Below are positions 38,450-46,364 of a DNA stretch of 64,000 nt, one piece after another. The notes below the pieces were generated by a model. The model saw only the letters and a list, made by a program, of their open reading frames with translations. It had not been told where the DNA came from and searched no databases. Within the stretch, counting starts at the first letter, position 1. Each line of letters opens with the position of its first letter. The translations under genes and the position numbers were made by a program. This DNA is from Actinophytocola sp963826035 (GTDB lineage Bacteria; Actinomycetota; Actinomycetes; Mycobacteriales; Pseudonocardiaceae), in the NCBI GenBank assembly GCA_963826035.1, contig CAWGVZ010000010.1:1984001-2048000 (forward strand), in the 5' to 3' direction.

Positions 38450-40690
38450 TCACCGGAGCCCGGCATCGGTCGCGGACATGAGCGTGCCGGTGTCACCCGA
38501 CATCTCCCAGATCATCGCGCCGAGGAGCCCCTTTGCCTTGATCCAGGCCGTCTTCCGTTGAATCGACCACACGTCGTCGAAGGACCACCACTGACCGCCG
38601 TTGCCCGTGTGGCAGTAGGACGCCACGGCGGCTTCGTCGTGGTACACGGTGCAGTTCGGCACCGCGGCCACGAGGTTGGCATACCCCCGCGTGCCGGCCT
38701 CCTCCGCGAACTGGCCCGGTGCGGCGCCGTTGGCCTGCTGCCACTCGCCGTGCCACCCACCCTCGGCCACGCCCTGCCAGCCGCGGCCGTAGAACGCCAG
38801 TCCCACGGTCAGTTTCCGCGGACCGACACCGGCGTCGAGGTACTGCCGCACCGCGCTCTCCACACTGAACTTGACCGAGTACGGATCATCGGCATCGGCG
38901 TGGAGGTTGCCCTGGTGCCCGGTTCGGTTGGGCTCCCACGAGTTGTCGCTGCCGGCGCCGTGGAAGTCGTAGCCCTGCACGTTGAAGATGTCGAGACTCC
39001 GCGCGACCGGCCCGAGCTCCCACCCGGCGGCGATCTTCGCCGGGTCGGCCGGGGTGAACGCCGTGAGCTGGAAACGCTTGCCCTGCTGGGCACCCAGCGC
39101 GTCGAGCTGCCTGCGGAACTCGGCGATCAGGAGGGTGTTGTTCGCCTTGTCGGCCGGGCTCACGTGGTTTCCCGCATGGCCTTCGGCGCCGGGCCACTCC
39201 CAGTCGAGATCGATGCCGTCGAAGATGCCGGCCGCACTGCCGGGGCCGCCGGCGCCGTTGTAGACCGGTAGGTTGCCCTTGAGATAGAGGTCGACGCACG
39301 AGCTGACGAACTTCTTGCGTGCCGCGTCGGTGGCGGCCACGTCGGAGAAGTACTTGGAGTACGTCCACCCGCCCAACGAGATCAGGACCTTCAGGTGCGG
39401 GTGCTTCGCCTTGAGTTTCCTGAGCTGGTTGTAGTTCCCACGCAACGTCTCCCACCCGGTGTCCGCCACGCCGTCGACCGACTGCGCCGCGCTCATCGGC
39501 CGGCTGTAGTCGGCCTCCGCGTCACCCGCGCCGTCGCCCTGGTTGGGATCCTGCGGGTTCGGCGAGGTGCCCTTGGTGACACCGTGCAGGCAGGTGAGGT
39601 TGACCGGGTCGACGTTGCCGAAGGCGTAGTTGAGGTGGGTGAGCTTCGCGGCGGCGCCGTTCGTGTCGAGGTTGCGCACGAAGAACTGGCGACCGTAGAT
39701 GCCCCACTGGACGAAGTAGCCGACCTTCGCGTAACCGGCGACCACGTCGCCCGTGCGGACGGTCACCGTGTTGCTCGCGGCCGACGTGTTGTCGTAGCCG
39801 TCCCGCGCACGCACCGCGAAACTGTACGAAGTGGACGGTGACAGCCCGTCGATCCGCGCTGTGGTATCGGTGACGGTCGCGGCTCGCTCGGTGCCCCGGT
39901 ACACGTCGTAGGCGACCACGCCCGTGTTGTCGGTGGCCGCGTTCCAGGCGAGGGACACACTGCCCGCGTCGCTGCCCGTGGACCGCAGGTTGGCGGGCGC
40001 CGACGGCGGCTGGGTGTCGTCGGCCGGGTTGTTGGTGCGCGCGGTGAGCGGTGCCGTCGGGGTCGAGGCCAGACCGTTGGTGTCCTTGGCCACGACCGTG
40101 AAACTGTAGGTGGTGTTCGGGTTGAGGCCGGTCACGGTGGCCGCGGTGGCGGTGACCGTGGCGACCAGGGACCCGCCTTGCCGGACGTCGTATCCGGCGA
40201 CCGGCAGCGAGCCGGGGGCCGAAGCGGTCCAGGCCAACGAGATCGTCCTGGTGGTGGTCACCGTGGCACGGAGATTGGTGGGCGCGCCGGGTGCGGTGTC
40301 CGCCGAGCCGTCGCAGTTGGCGCCCGCGATCCGGCATGCCGTCGGGGTCGCGGGGGAACTGAGCCGGAAGGTCGGGTCGTACGGGTAGGTGGACCGGCCC
40401 GGCTGCAGGGTGGCGATGTAGTACGCGGGGGTGAGCGTGACGTCGGTGCCGGACTGGGTGACCGTGCCGTGCTCCCCGCTGGAAGCGGTTACCCCCGTCG
40501 GCAGGCGGAAGGTGATGGACCATCCCGAAACGGCGGCCGTGCTGGAGTTCGTGACCCGATAGCCGGTGCCGGTGAAGGTCGCGGTGAGCGGACCCGCCGC
40601 GGCTGCCCGGGGGCTGACGGCGACGGAAATCGATGCGACCACGAGGAAGGAGACGACGAAACTGAGTAGCCGTAGCGAGGTGCGCCGCAT
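38450..40690 (-). CDS. Secreted multidomain chitinase: CBM2-like, two FnIII, GH18
   Basis: A 746-residue enzyme. Signal peptide (1-32), a CBM2-like chitin/cellulose-binding domain (about 33-130; FTGTGYRVTNSSTAAVSGWSI), two fibronectin III domains (about 135-225 and 232-320) and a GH18 catalytic domain (from KVGYFVQWGIYGR) with VLISLGGWTYSKYF, catalytic GIFDGIDLDWEWPG and MIWEMSGDTG. The family B insertion indicates a processive ChiA/ChiC-like enzyme. It heads a two-gene chitinase operon and has a GGTCTAGACC operator 23 bases before its ATG. Confidence 0.92.
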   Translation of the reverse strand: MRRTSLRLLSFVVSFLVVASISVAVSPRAAAAGPLTATFTGTGYRVTNSSTAAVSGWSITFRLPTGVTASSGEHGTVTQSGTDVTLTPAYYIATLQPGRSTYPYDPTFRLSSPATPTACRIAGANCDGSADTAPGAPTNLRATVTTTRTISLAWTASAPGSLPVAGYDVRQGGSLVATVTATAATVTGLNPNTTYSFTVVAKDTNGLASTPTAPLTARTNNPADDTQPPSAPANLRSTGSDAGSVSLAWNAATDNTGVVAYDVYRGTERAATVTDTTARIDGLSPSTSYSFAVRARDGYDNTSAASNTVTVRTGDVVAGYAKVGYFVQWGIYGRQFFVRNLDTNGAAAKLTHLNYAFGNVDPVNLTCLHGVTKGTSPNPQDPNQGDGAGDAEADYSRPMSAAQSVDGVADTGWETLRGNYNQLRKLKAKHPHLKVLISLGGWTYSKYFSDVAATDAARKKFVSSCVDLYLKGNLPVYNGAGGPGSAAGIFDGIDLDWEWPGAEGHAGNHVSPADKANNTLLIAEFRRQLDALGAQQGKRFQLTAFTPADPAKIAAGWELGPVARSLDIFNVQGYDFHGAGSDNSWEPNRTGHQGNLHADADDPYSVKFSVESAVRQYLDAGVGPRKLTVGLAFYGRGWQGVAEGGWHGEWQQANGAAPGQFAEEAGTRGYANLVAAVPNCTVYHDEAAVASYCHTGNGGQWWSFDDVWSIQRKTAWIKAKGLLGAMIWEMSGDTGTLMSATDAGLR

Positions 40691-40712
40691 GGCCGGTCCT
40701 TTGGGGGAAGGA

Positions 40713-40759
40713 GGTCTAGACCACCGACGTTAACCCGCAAGTATCAGGAGGTCTAGACC
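40713..40759. promoter_or_regulatory. Two DasR-type operators (dre) between divergent secreted-enzyme genes
   Basis: Two identical GGTCTAGACC palindromes at 40713-40722 (AGGTCTAGACCA context) and 40750-40759, 37 bases apart. The Streptomyces DasR consensus is TGGTCTAGACCA; each site matches 11 of 12. DasR, a GntR repressor released by glucosamine-6-phosphate-type ligands, controls chitinases. One site lies 23 bases before the chitinase start and the other 107 before the beta-helix gene. Confidence 0.8.
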
Positions 40760-40865
40760 ATGGGTCTACTTGGTCGATCAAGGAGCTCGAGGCCAAAGAG
40801 AGACCAGGAAGAGAGAGCGTCTGGTTGACTTCTCGCGGATGCCCTTGATGCGAGGAGGAACTCTT

Positions 40866-42674
40866 ATGGAGAAGCCGAGAAGACGTCTGGCGGTCGCAGT
40901 GGCGGCCGCCGCGCTACTACTACCCGCGCCGGCCTACGCCGAGCCCGCACCGGCCGCGGTGGTCGAGGTGGATACCCGCGACGAGCTGCTCGCCGCGCTG
41001 GCTGGTGCCACCGCAGGTGACACGGTGTTCGTGACCGGCACCGCGTCCATCAACCTCACTGGGTACAAGACCATCAACATCCCGGCCGGCGTCACCCTGG
41101 CCAGCAACCGCGGCCAGGGCGGCTCACTTGGCGCGTTGCTTTACAACACCGAGCTGATCCCCGGTCCGAGCCCGGCGTGGGTGCAGTTCCGCGCGAGCGG
41201 CGCGGGCACCCGGATCACCGGGCTGCGGCTGCGCGGGCCCGACACGGAGATCCGCGACGCGCCTTACCAGTACGACAACTCGCGTGGGATCTGGGCGTAC
41301 AACTCGTCGGATCTCGTTGTGGAGAACAACGAACTGTACGGCTGGTCGCACGGCGCCGTGTACGTCGAGAACTCGATCGATACCTGGGTCACCCGCAACA
41401 ACATTCACCACAACCGGCGCACCGGGCTCGGCTACGGCGTGGTGCTGTACCGCCACTCCAGCGCGGTCATCCAGTTCAACACGTTCACCCAGAACCGGCA
41501 CGCGATCGCCGGCAGCGGCGTGCGCACCCAGCGCTACGACGCGCGGTACAACCTGGTGGTCGACAACGCGCTCTCCCACGGGTTCGACATGCACGGCGAA
41601 TGGGAGACGCAGGACAACGGCGCGCCATGGGCCGGGGATGTCATGTACGTGACGAACAACAGCTTCCGGTCGTCGGCGGAGGAGGCGTACGTGGTGCGCG
41701 GGCGGCCGCTGACCCGCGCGAACGTGGCCGGGAACTGCTTCGCGCACCGCACCCAGAGCGCGGCCGTGGCACAGAACGATGACCCGGACCACCCGGACCG
41801 GCAGGGCAACCTGTTCTTCGGCTCCAACACGTACAGCACCACCACGGGGACCTGTCACGTGCAGGGTTCGCGCCGGCTGGGGACCTGGCAGCTGTCCGAC
41901 GGCGGCACCGGCTCGTGGCGGACGCTGGCGCCGTACACGTACGACGTGGAGGAGCTGGGCTTCGGCGACTTCGACGGCGACGGGCGCACGGATGTCCTGC
42001 GCGCCACCGGGTCCCGGTGGTACTACTCGCCGGGCGGCACCGGGCGGTGGCTGCCCAGGTCGTCGTCCGGCACCACGCGGCACGACCTCGGTTTCGGTGA
42101 CTTCGACGGAGACGGCCGCACGGACGTGTTCACCGCCTCGGGTGGCCAGTGGCAGTTCTCGTCGGCGGCGAACGGGGCGTGGCAGCCGCTGAACACGTCG
42201 GCCTACGAGGTGAGTTCCTTGCGTTTCGGCGACTTCGACGGTGACGGGCGCACGGATGTGTTCCGCACCAACGGGACGCAGTGGTACCTGTCGTCCGGCG
42301 GGCGGACCGCGTGGCAACCGATGGCGTCGGCCACGAAGTCCCTGTCGGAGCTGGGCTTCGGCGACTTCGACGGCGACGGCCGCACCGACGTGTTCACCCA
42401 GACCGGCGACACGTGGTACTTCTCCTCCGGTGGGGTGTCGAACTGGCAGCGCCTGATCGTGGCCGGGGTGCCTGCCGCGGCGCTGCGCTACGGCGACATC
42501 GACGGTGACGGGCGCACGGACGTGTTCCGCACCGACGGCAGCCGGTGGTACTTCTCGTCCGGTGCGAGGGAACAGTGGGCGCCGCTCGCCACCAGCTCGT
42601 GTGCCTTCGCGAGCCTCGCGGTGGCCGACTTCACGGGCGACGGCAAGGCCGACGTCTTCGGCGGCCGCTGCTAA
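40866..42674 (+). CDS. Secreted beta-helix (polysaccharide-lyase-like) protein with FG-GAP/VCBS repeats
   Basis: A 602-residue protein: signal peptide (to about 25, LLLPAPAYAEP), a right-handed parallel beta-helix (about 30-340; repeats such as RGIWAYNSSDLVVENNELYG and NNIHHNRRTGLGYG) of the pectate-lyase/PL fold, and a C-terminal propeller made of five or six FG-GAP repeats, LGFGDFDGDGRTDVFR and variants, with DxDGDGxxD Ca-binding sites. Probably a polysaccharide lyase or glycan-binding protein; catalytic residues are not certain. ATG 40866 follows GAGGAGG. It is divergent from the chitinase operon and may share DasR control. Confidence 0.85.
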   Translation: MEKPRRRLAVAVAAAALLLPAPAYAEPAPAAVVEVDTRDELLAALAGATAGDTVFVTGTASINLTGYKTINIPAGVTLASNRGQGGSLGALLYNTELIPGPSPAWVQFRASGAGTRITGLRLRGPDTEIRDAPYQYDNSRGIWAYNSSDLVVENNELYGWSHGAVYVENSIDTWVTRNNIHHNRRTGLGYGVVLYRHSSAVIQFNTFTQNRHAIAGSGVRTQRYDARYNLVVDNALSHGFDMHGEWETQDNGAPWAGDVMYVTNNSFRSSAEEAYVVRGRPLTRANVAGNCFAHRTQSAAVAQNDDPDHPDRQGNLFFGSNTYSTTTGTCHVQGSRRLGTWQLSDGGTGSWRTLAPYTYDVEELGFGDFDGDGRTDVLRATGSRWYYSPGGTGRWLPRSSSGTTRHDLGFGDFDGDGRTDVFTASGGQWQFSSAANGAWQPLNTSAYEVSSLRFGDFDGDGRTDVFRTNGTQWYLSSGGRTAWQPMASATKSLSELGFGDFDGDGRTDVFTQTGDTWYFSSGGVSNWQRLIVAGVPAAALRYGDIDGDGRTDVFRTDGSRWYFSSGAREQWAPLATSSCAFASLAVADFTGDGKADVFGGRC

Positions 42675-45407
42675 CTAAGAATCCAACTGGTCCAACAGTT
42701 GCCGGACGCGGTCGGCCTCGACCATGCGATGTTGGGTCTGGAACAGCTCCAAGGCCTGCTGCCAGGTCTTACGCGCCCGCTCGTGGTGACCGAGCGCCAC
42801 GAGCGGGTTGCCGAGCCGCTCGAGGGTGTCGACCATGTTGTAGGTGTCACCCACGTCTCGATAGAGATCGACAGCCTGCTGGTAGTAGTCGATGGCTTGG
42901 GTGTGCTCACCGGTGTGGCCGGCGATGTAGCCGAGGCTGTCCAGGGTGCCGGCCTGAATGTCGGGATCGCGGTGACGGGAGAGCAGGGAGAGCGCGGCTT
43001 CGCAGTGCGCTCGAGCTTCGTCGTACTCACCGAGCTGCGCGTAGCACCAGCCCACTCCGTTGAGCGCGTTGGCTTCCCACATCGGTGTGTCCAGGCGCCG
43101 GTAGAGGCGCAGGGCGTGCGCCGCGTGTTCCAGCGCCAGCTCGTAGTCCCCACGTCGCAACCAGCTGTTTCCGATGTTGTGGCGGATGTGCGCCTGGAGG
43201 TGGAGGTCGTCGGCGTGCTCGGCCAAGGTGAGGGCTCGTTGGAGATGGTCGAGCGCTTCCACGTGCTGACCTGTTGTGTTCAGGGCACTGCCGAGGCGGT
43301 GGTGGGCCTGTGCCTGGATGGCGGGGTCGTCGAGGTGATCAGCGGCGGTCAGCCCGGCCTGCCAGACTACGACGTCGTCGTGGCGGTGTTCGCGGCGGCG
43401 GTGGAAGTTCACCAACGCCAAGGCCAGTTGCCACACGGCGTGGTGCCACCCCAGCGCGGCGGCTAGTTGTTGGGTGGCCAGCACGCAGGAGTGTTCGGCC
43501 GCGAACCACGCCACGGCTGCCGCCTCGTCGGCCAGTGGATGAGGTTGTTCAGGTGCGGGGAGACTGAGTTCGATCGGTGGGCGAGTCGGCGGCAGGAGCT
43601 GGTTGCCGGCGTGGGCGGTGTGTAGGTAGAAGGCGGCCAGCCGGCGCCACGCGGCTTCCCGGTCAGCCGGACTCTGGTCGCCAGCCCGGTCAGCGGCATA
43701 GCGGCGGACCAGGTCGTGCATTCGGTACCGGCCGGAGGCGTCCTGGTCGATCAGCGAGACCTGTGCCAACCCACGCAGCACCGCTCGAGCCCGCGTGCTG
43801 GACAGGGCGGCGAGGTTGGCGGCCGCCCGGAGGCTGATGTCCGGACCTGGCGCGATAGCGAGCAGCCCGAGCACCTGGGTCTGCTCAGGAATGAGGGCGG
43901 CATACGACCAGGACAGCACCGTGGGAAGGCTGACCGCCGGATCATCGTCGTCCAGCGCGCTCAGCCGGGCCTCGCGGAGATCCTCGGCCACGGTGGCGAG
44001 TGACATGTGGGGTTGGGTCTGGACGCGGCCGGCAACGATGCTCAAAGCAAGGGGAATCCCGTCGCAGTAGGCCAGGATCTCGTTGGTGGCAGCGGGTTCG
44101 GCGTCCATCCGGTCGGCACCGAGCCTCGTGGACAGCAGGGTGCGGGCCTCGGTGTCGGAGAGGACGTCGATGGGCAGGTGGCGGGCACCGTGCCCGGTGA
44201 TCAGGCCGGTCAGCTGATTGCGGCTGGTCACCAGGACGAGACAGCCGGACGTGCCGGGCAGCAGCGGGCGAACCTGGTCGGAGTCGCGGGCGTTGTCCAG
44301 CAGTACGAGCATCCGCCGCCCGGCGATCAGGCTGCGGTACAGCCCCGCCTGCGCGTCGAGGCCGGTCGGGATCCTTTCCGCCGGCACCTCGAAGGCGTCC
44401 AACAGGTTGCGGATTGCCTCGGCCGGCGACATGGGCGACCCGGACGGGTCGAACCCCCGCAGGTTCACATACAGCTGACCATCGGGAAACCGATCGGCCA
44501 CCTGGTGGGCCCAGCGCACGGCGAGCGCGGTCTTGCCGATCCCGCCGCCACCGGCGACCGTCGAGATCAACACCGAGTTGACGTCCACAGTGGACTCGTC
44601 AAGGAATCCCGTGAGACTGTGCAGTTCCGCGTCCCGGCCCACGAAATCCCGAGTGGGTGCGGGAATCTGCCTGGGGACCACCCCCACCTCGGCCGACCGG
44701 GCAGGCTCCCCGGCGATCTCGGCGAGGAGTTGAGCGGCTTGTTCGGCCGACGGTCGCCGGGCCGGGTTCGGGTCGACCAGTGCGGTCAGCACCCCCTCCA
44801 AGGGCCCCTGCACCTGGCCTTCCGCGGCGGCCGACAGCGCCATGCCCAGCGAGAACATGTCGGACGCCGGCGAGGCCGGGTGCCCGCTGAGCACCTCCGG
44901 CGCCAGGTAGCCAGGAGTCCCGGCGTTCCGCGCGGTCCCGGACTCCGTGACCTCCCCCCAAATGGCGATGCCCAGGTCGGCCAGCTTCGCCGTCCCGTCC
45001 TCGGCGAGGAGGACGTTGCCCAACGTGATGTCCCGGTGCACCATCCCCTTGGCGTGCATGTCGGACAACGCCGTGGCGACCTGCGCGCCGACGGAGGTCG
45101 CGACCCGCAGCGACAGCGGGCCGTCCGCCCGCAGGACCTCCGCCAGGCTGCGCGCCGGCAGGTACTCCATCACCAGCCACCGCACGCCGTCCTCGACGAG
45201 TACGTCGAACACGGAGACCACGTGGGGGTTGTGCAGTCCCGCCCCGATCCGCGCCTCCCTCCGAATGCCCTCGCCGTCGCGGCCCTGCTTTACCGCGACC
45301 ACCCGGCGAAGCTCAAGATCGGTGGCCCGCCACACCTCCCCCATACCGCCGATGCCGGCAACGTCCTCCAGCCGGTACCTACCAGCAATGACGTCTCCGT
45401 TACGCAC
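42675..45407 (-). CDS. Ser/Thr protein kinase fused to NB-ARC and TPR domains
   Basis: A 910-residue fusion. Residues 1-245 form a Hanks-type kinase: Gly loop GIGGMGEVW, Lys40 in VAVK, catalytic MVHRDITLGN (Asp126, Asn131) and DLG (Asp144), with APE as LAPEVLSG. An NB-ARC ATPase follows (FVGRDAELHSL, Walker A GGGGIGKTALAV near 295, Walker B MLVLLDNARD, LVTSRNQLTGL), then a helical relay and about seven TPRs (680-905). The kinase replaces the SARP domain seen in the AfsR-like protein at 4371. Nucleotide-gated oligomerisation may switch kinase activity. It is 60 bases downstream of the chaperone operon on the same strand and may belong to it. Confidence 0.88.
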   Translation of the reverse strand: MRNGDVIAGRYRLEDVAGIGGMGEVWRATDLELRRVVAVKQGRDGEGIRREARIGAGLHNPHVVSVFDVLVEDGVRWLVMEYLPARSLAEVLRADGPLSLRVATSVGAQVATALSDMHAKGMVHRDITLGNVLLAEDGTAKLADLGIAIWGEVTESGTARNAGTPGYLAPEVLSGHPASPASDMFSLGMALSAAAEGQVQGPLEGVLTALVDPNPARRPSAEQAAQLLAEIAGEPARSAEVGVVPRQIPAPTRDFVGRDAELHSLTGFLDESTVDVNSVLISTVAGGGGIGKTALAVRWAHQVADRFPDGQLYVNLRGFDPSGSPMSPAEAIRNLLDAFEVPAERIPTGLDAQAGLYRSLIAGRRMLVLLDNARDSDQVRPLLPGTSGCLVLVTSRNQLTGLITGHGARHLPIDVLSDTEARTLLSTRLGADRMDAEPAATNEILAYCDGIPLALSIVAGRVQTQPHMSLATVAEDLREARLSALDDDDPAVSLPTVLSWSYAALIPEQTQVLGLLAIAPGPDISLRAAANLAALSSTRARAVLRGLAQVSLIDQDASGRYRMHDLVRRYAADRAGDQSPADREAAWRRLAAFYLHTAHAGNQLLPPTRPPIELSLPAPEQPHPLADEAAAVAWFAAEHSCVLATQQLAAALGWHHAVWQLALALVNFHRRREHRHDDVVVWQAGLTAADHLDDPAIQAQAHHRLGSALNTTGQHVEALDHLQRALTLAEHADDLHLQAHIRHNIGNSWLRRGDYELALEHAAHALRLYRRLDTPMWEANALNGVGWCYAQLGEYDEARAHCEAALSLLSRHRDPDIQAGTLDSLGYIAGHTGEHTQAIDYYQQAVDLYRDVGDTYNMVDTLERLGNPLVALGHHERARKTWQQALELFQTQHRMVEADRVRQLLDQLDS

Positions 45408-45467
45408 AGCTCCAGACTAGTGAGTCCTACGCCTCGACGCGGTAACGCAGGTGGGTGACGGCAGAGA

Positions 45468-46364
45468 CTACGGCTGGGGGCCCGCCGGGGTGAGGAGCAG
45501 CGTCACCGTGCGGTTGCGGCTCGCGTCGGGGTGGGGGCCCGCTTGTTGGTCCGCGGTGGCCAGAGTGAACGCCGTCAGGGGGAGCCCGCCGCCTTCCGCC
45601 AGTTGCTCGGCCGCTGCCCTGGCTCGGTCCAGTGCGATCGGCGCCCCGCCGCTCGCACGGCCGCCCGGGACGGCCACCGCGTGACCGACCACCGTCGTCC
45701 CGGCCGGGGTCATCGCCAGTCTGCGGCCCAGTTCGCGCAGCAGCGCCGCGCTTTCCTGCGCCACCACCGCGGAGTCGCCGCCGAACATGCCCGTGTCGAA
45801 CACCACCTGGACGTCCTCGGCGCGACGGTGCACGACCACGCCCGGCATCGTGAGGCTCGCGGCTATCGCGTCCAGAGCCTGCGACTGGCCGGCGACGGTC
45901 GCCGCGCGCTCGCGTTCGATCACCGCCAGGCGTTCCTCCAGGGCTCGGACTCGTTCCGCGTCCTGCGTGCCGGTCGCCGTCGGGGTCGGCTCACGGGTGT
46001 CTCCGAGAGACCAGACGACGCCGCCCACCGCCAGCGTGCACACCAGGACTGCCGCCGCTGCCACCCGTCCCGTGGTGACGACCGGACGAGCGCGGCGCCG
46101 GCCCGCCCGGATCCGTTCGATCTGCGCGCGACCCGCCGCGGCCGCCTGGGAGTCCGGGCGCGACTCCTGAACCCGCTCCCAGCACCGGTCCGCCTCTGCC
46201 AGCTCGCCGCGCTGGGCGTGCACCCTGGCCTGGAGATCGAGCACGGCCGCCGGCTCGGTGTCGAGCGCCGCCAACAGGCGCGCCGCCTCGTCCAGGTCTC
46301 CCGCCCGCGCGGCCGTCCTGGCGCGGTACAGGGTCAGCTCGACCTTCGCCGTCGTGCTCGTCAT
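45468..46364 (-). CDS. TPR - transmembrane - OmpA-like domain protein
   Basis: A 298-residue protein with N-terminal TPR-like helices (about 10-75, ARTAARAGDLDEAARLLAALD), one transmembrane segment (about 100-120, VAAAAVLVCTLAVGGVVW), a coiled coil (RVRALEERLAVIERERAA) and an external domain resembling an OmpA/MotB peptidoglycan-binding fold (VVVHRRAEDVQVVFDTGMFGG, LLRELGRRLAMTPAGTTVVGHA, LDRARAAAEQLAEGG). ATG 46364 overlaps the Hsp70 stop by 4 bases (ATGA). It could anchor the Hsp70 system to the membrane or cell wall through its TPRs (inference). Confidence 0.7.
   Translation of the reverse strand: MTSTTAKVELTLYRARTAARAGDLDEAARLLAALDTEPAAVLDLQARVHAQRGELAEADRCWERVQESRPDSQAAAAGRAQIERIRAGRRRARPVVTTGRVAAAAVLVCTLAVGGVVWSLGDTREPTPTATGTQDAERVRALEERLAVIERERAATVAGQSQALDAIAASLTMPGVVVHRRAEDVQVVFDTGMFGGDSAVVAQESAALLRELGRRLAMTPAGTTVVGHAVAVPGGRASGGAPIALDRARAAAEQLAEGGGLPLTAFTLATADQQAGPHPDASRNRTVTLLLTPAGPQP

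Noticed and set aside
44007..45458. A 483-codon plus-strand frame opposite the kinase/NB-ARC gene
   Set aside because: Antisense shadow; the minus strand has complete kinase and Walker motifs.
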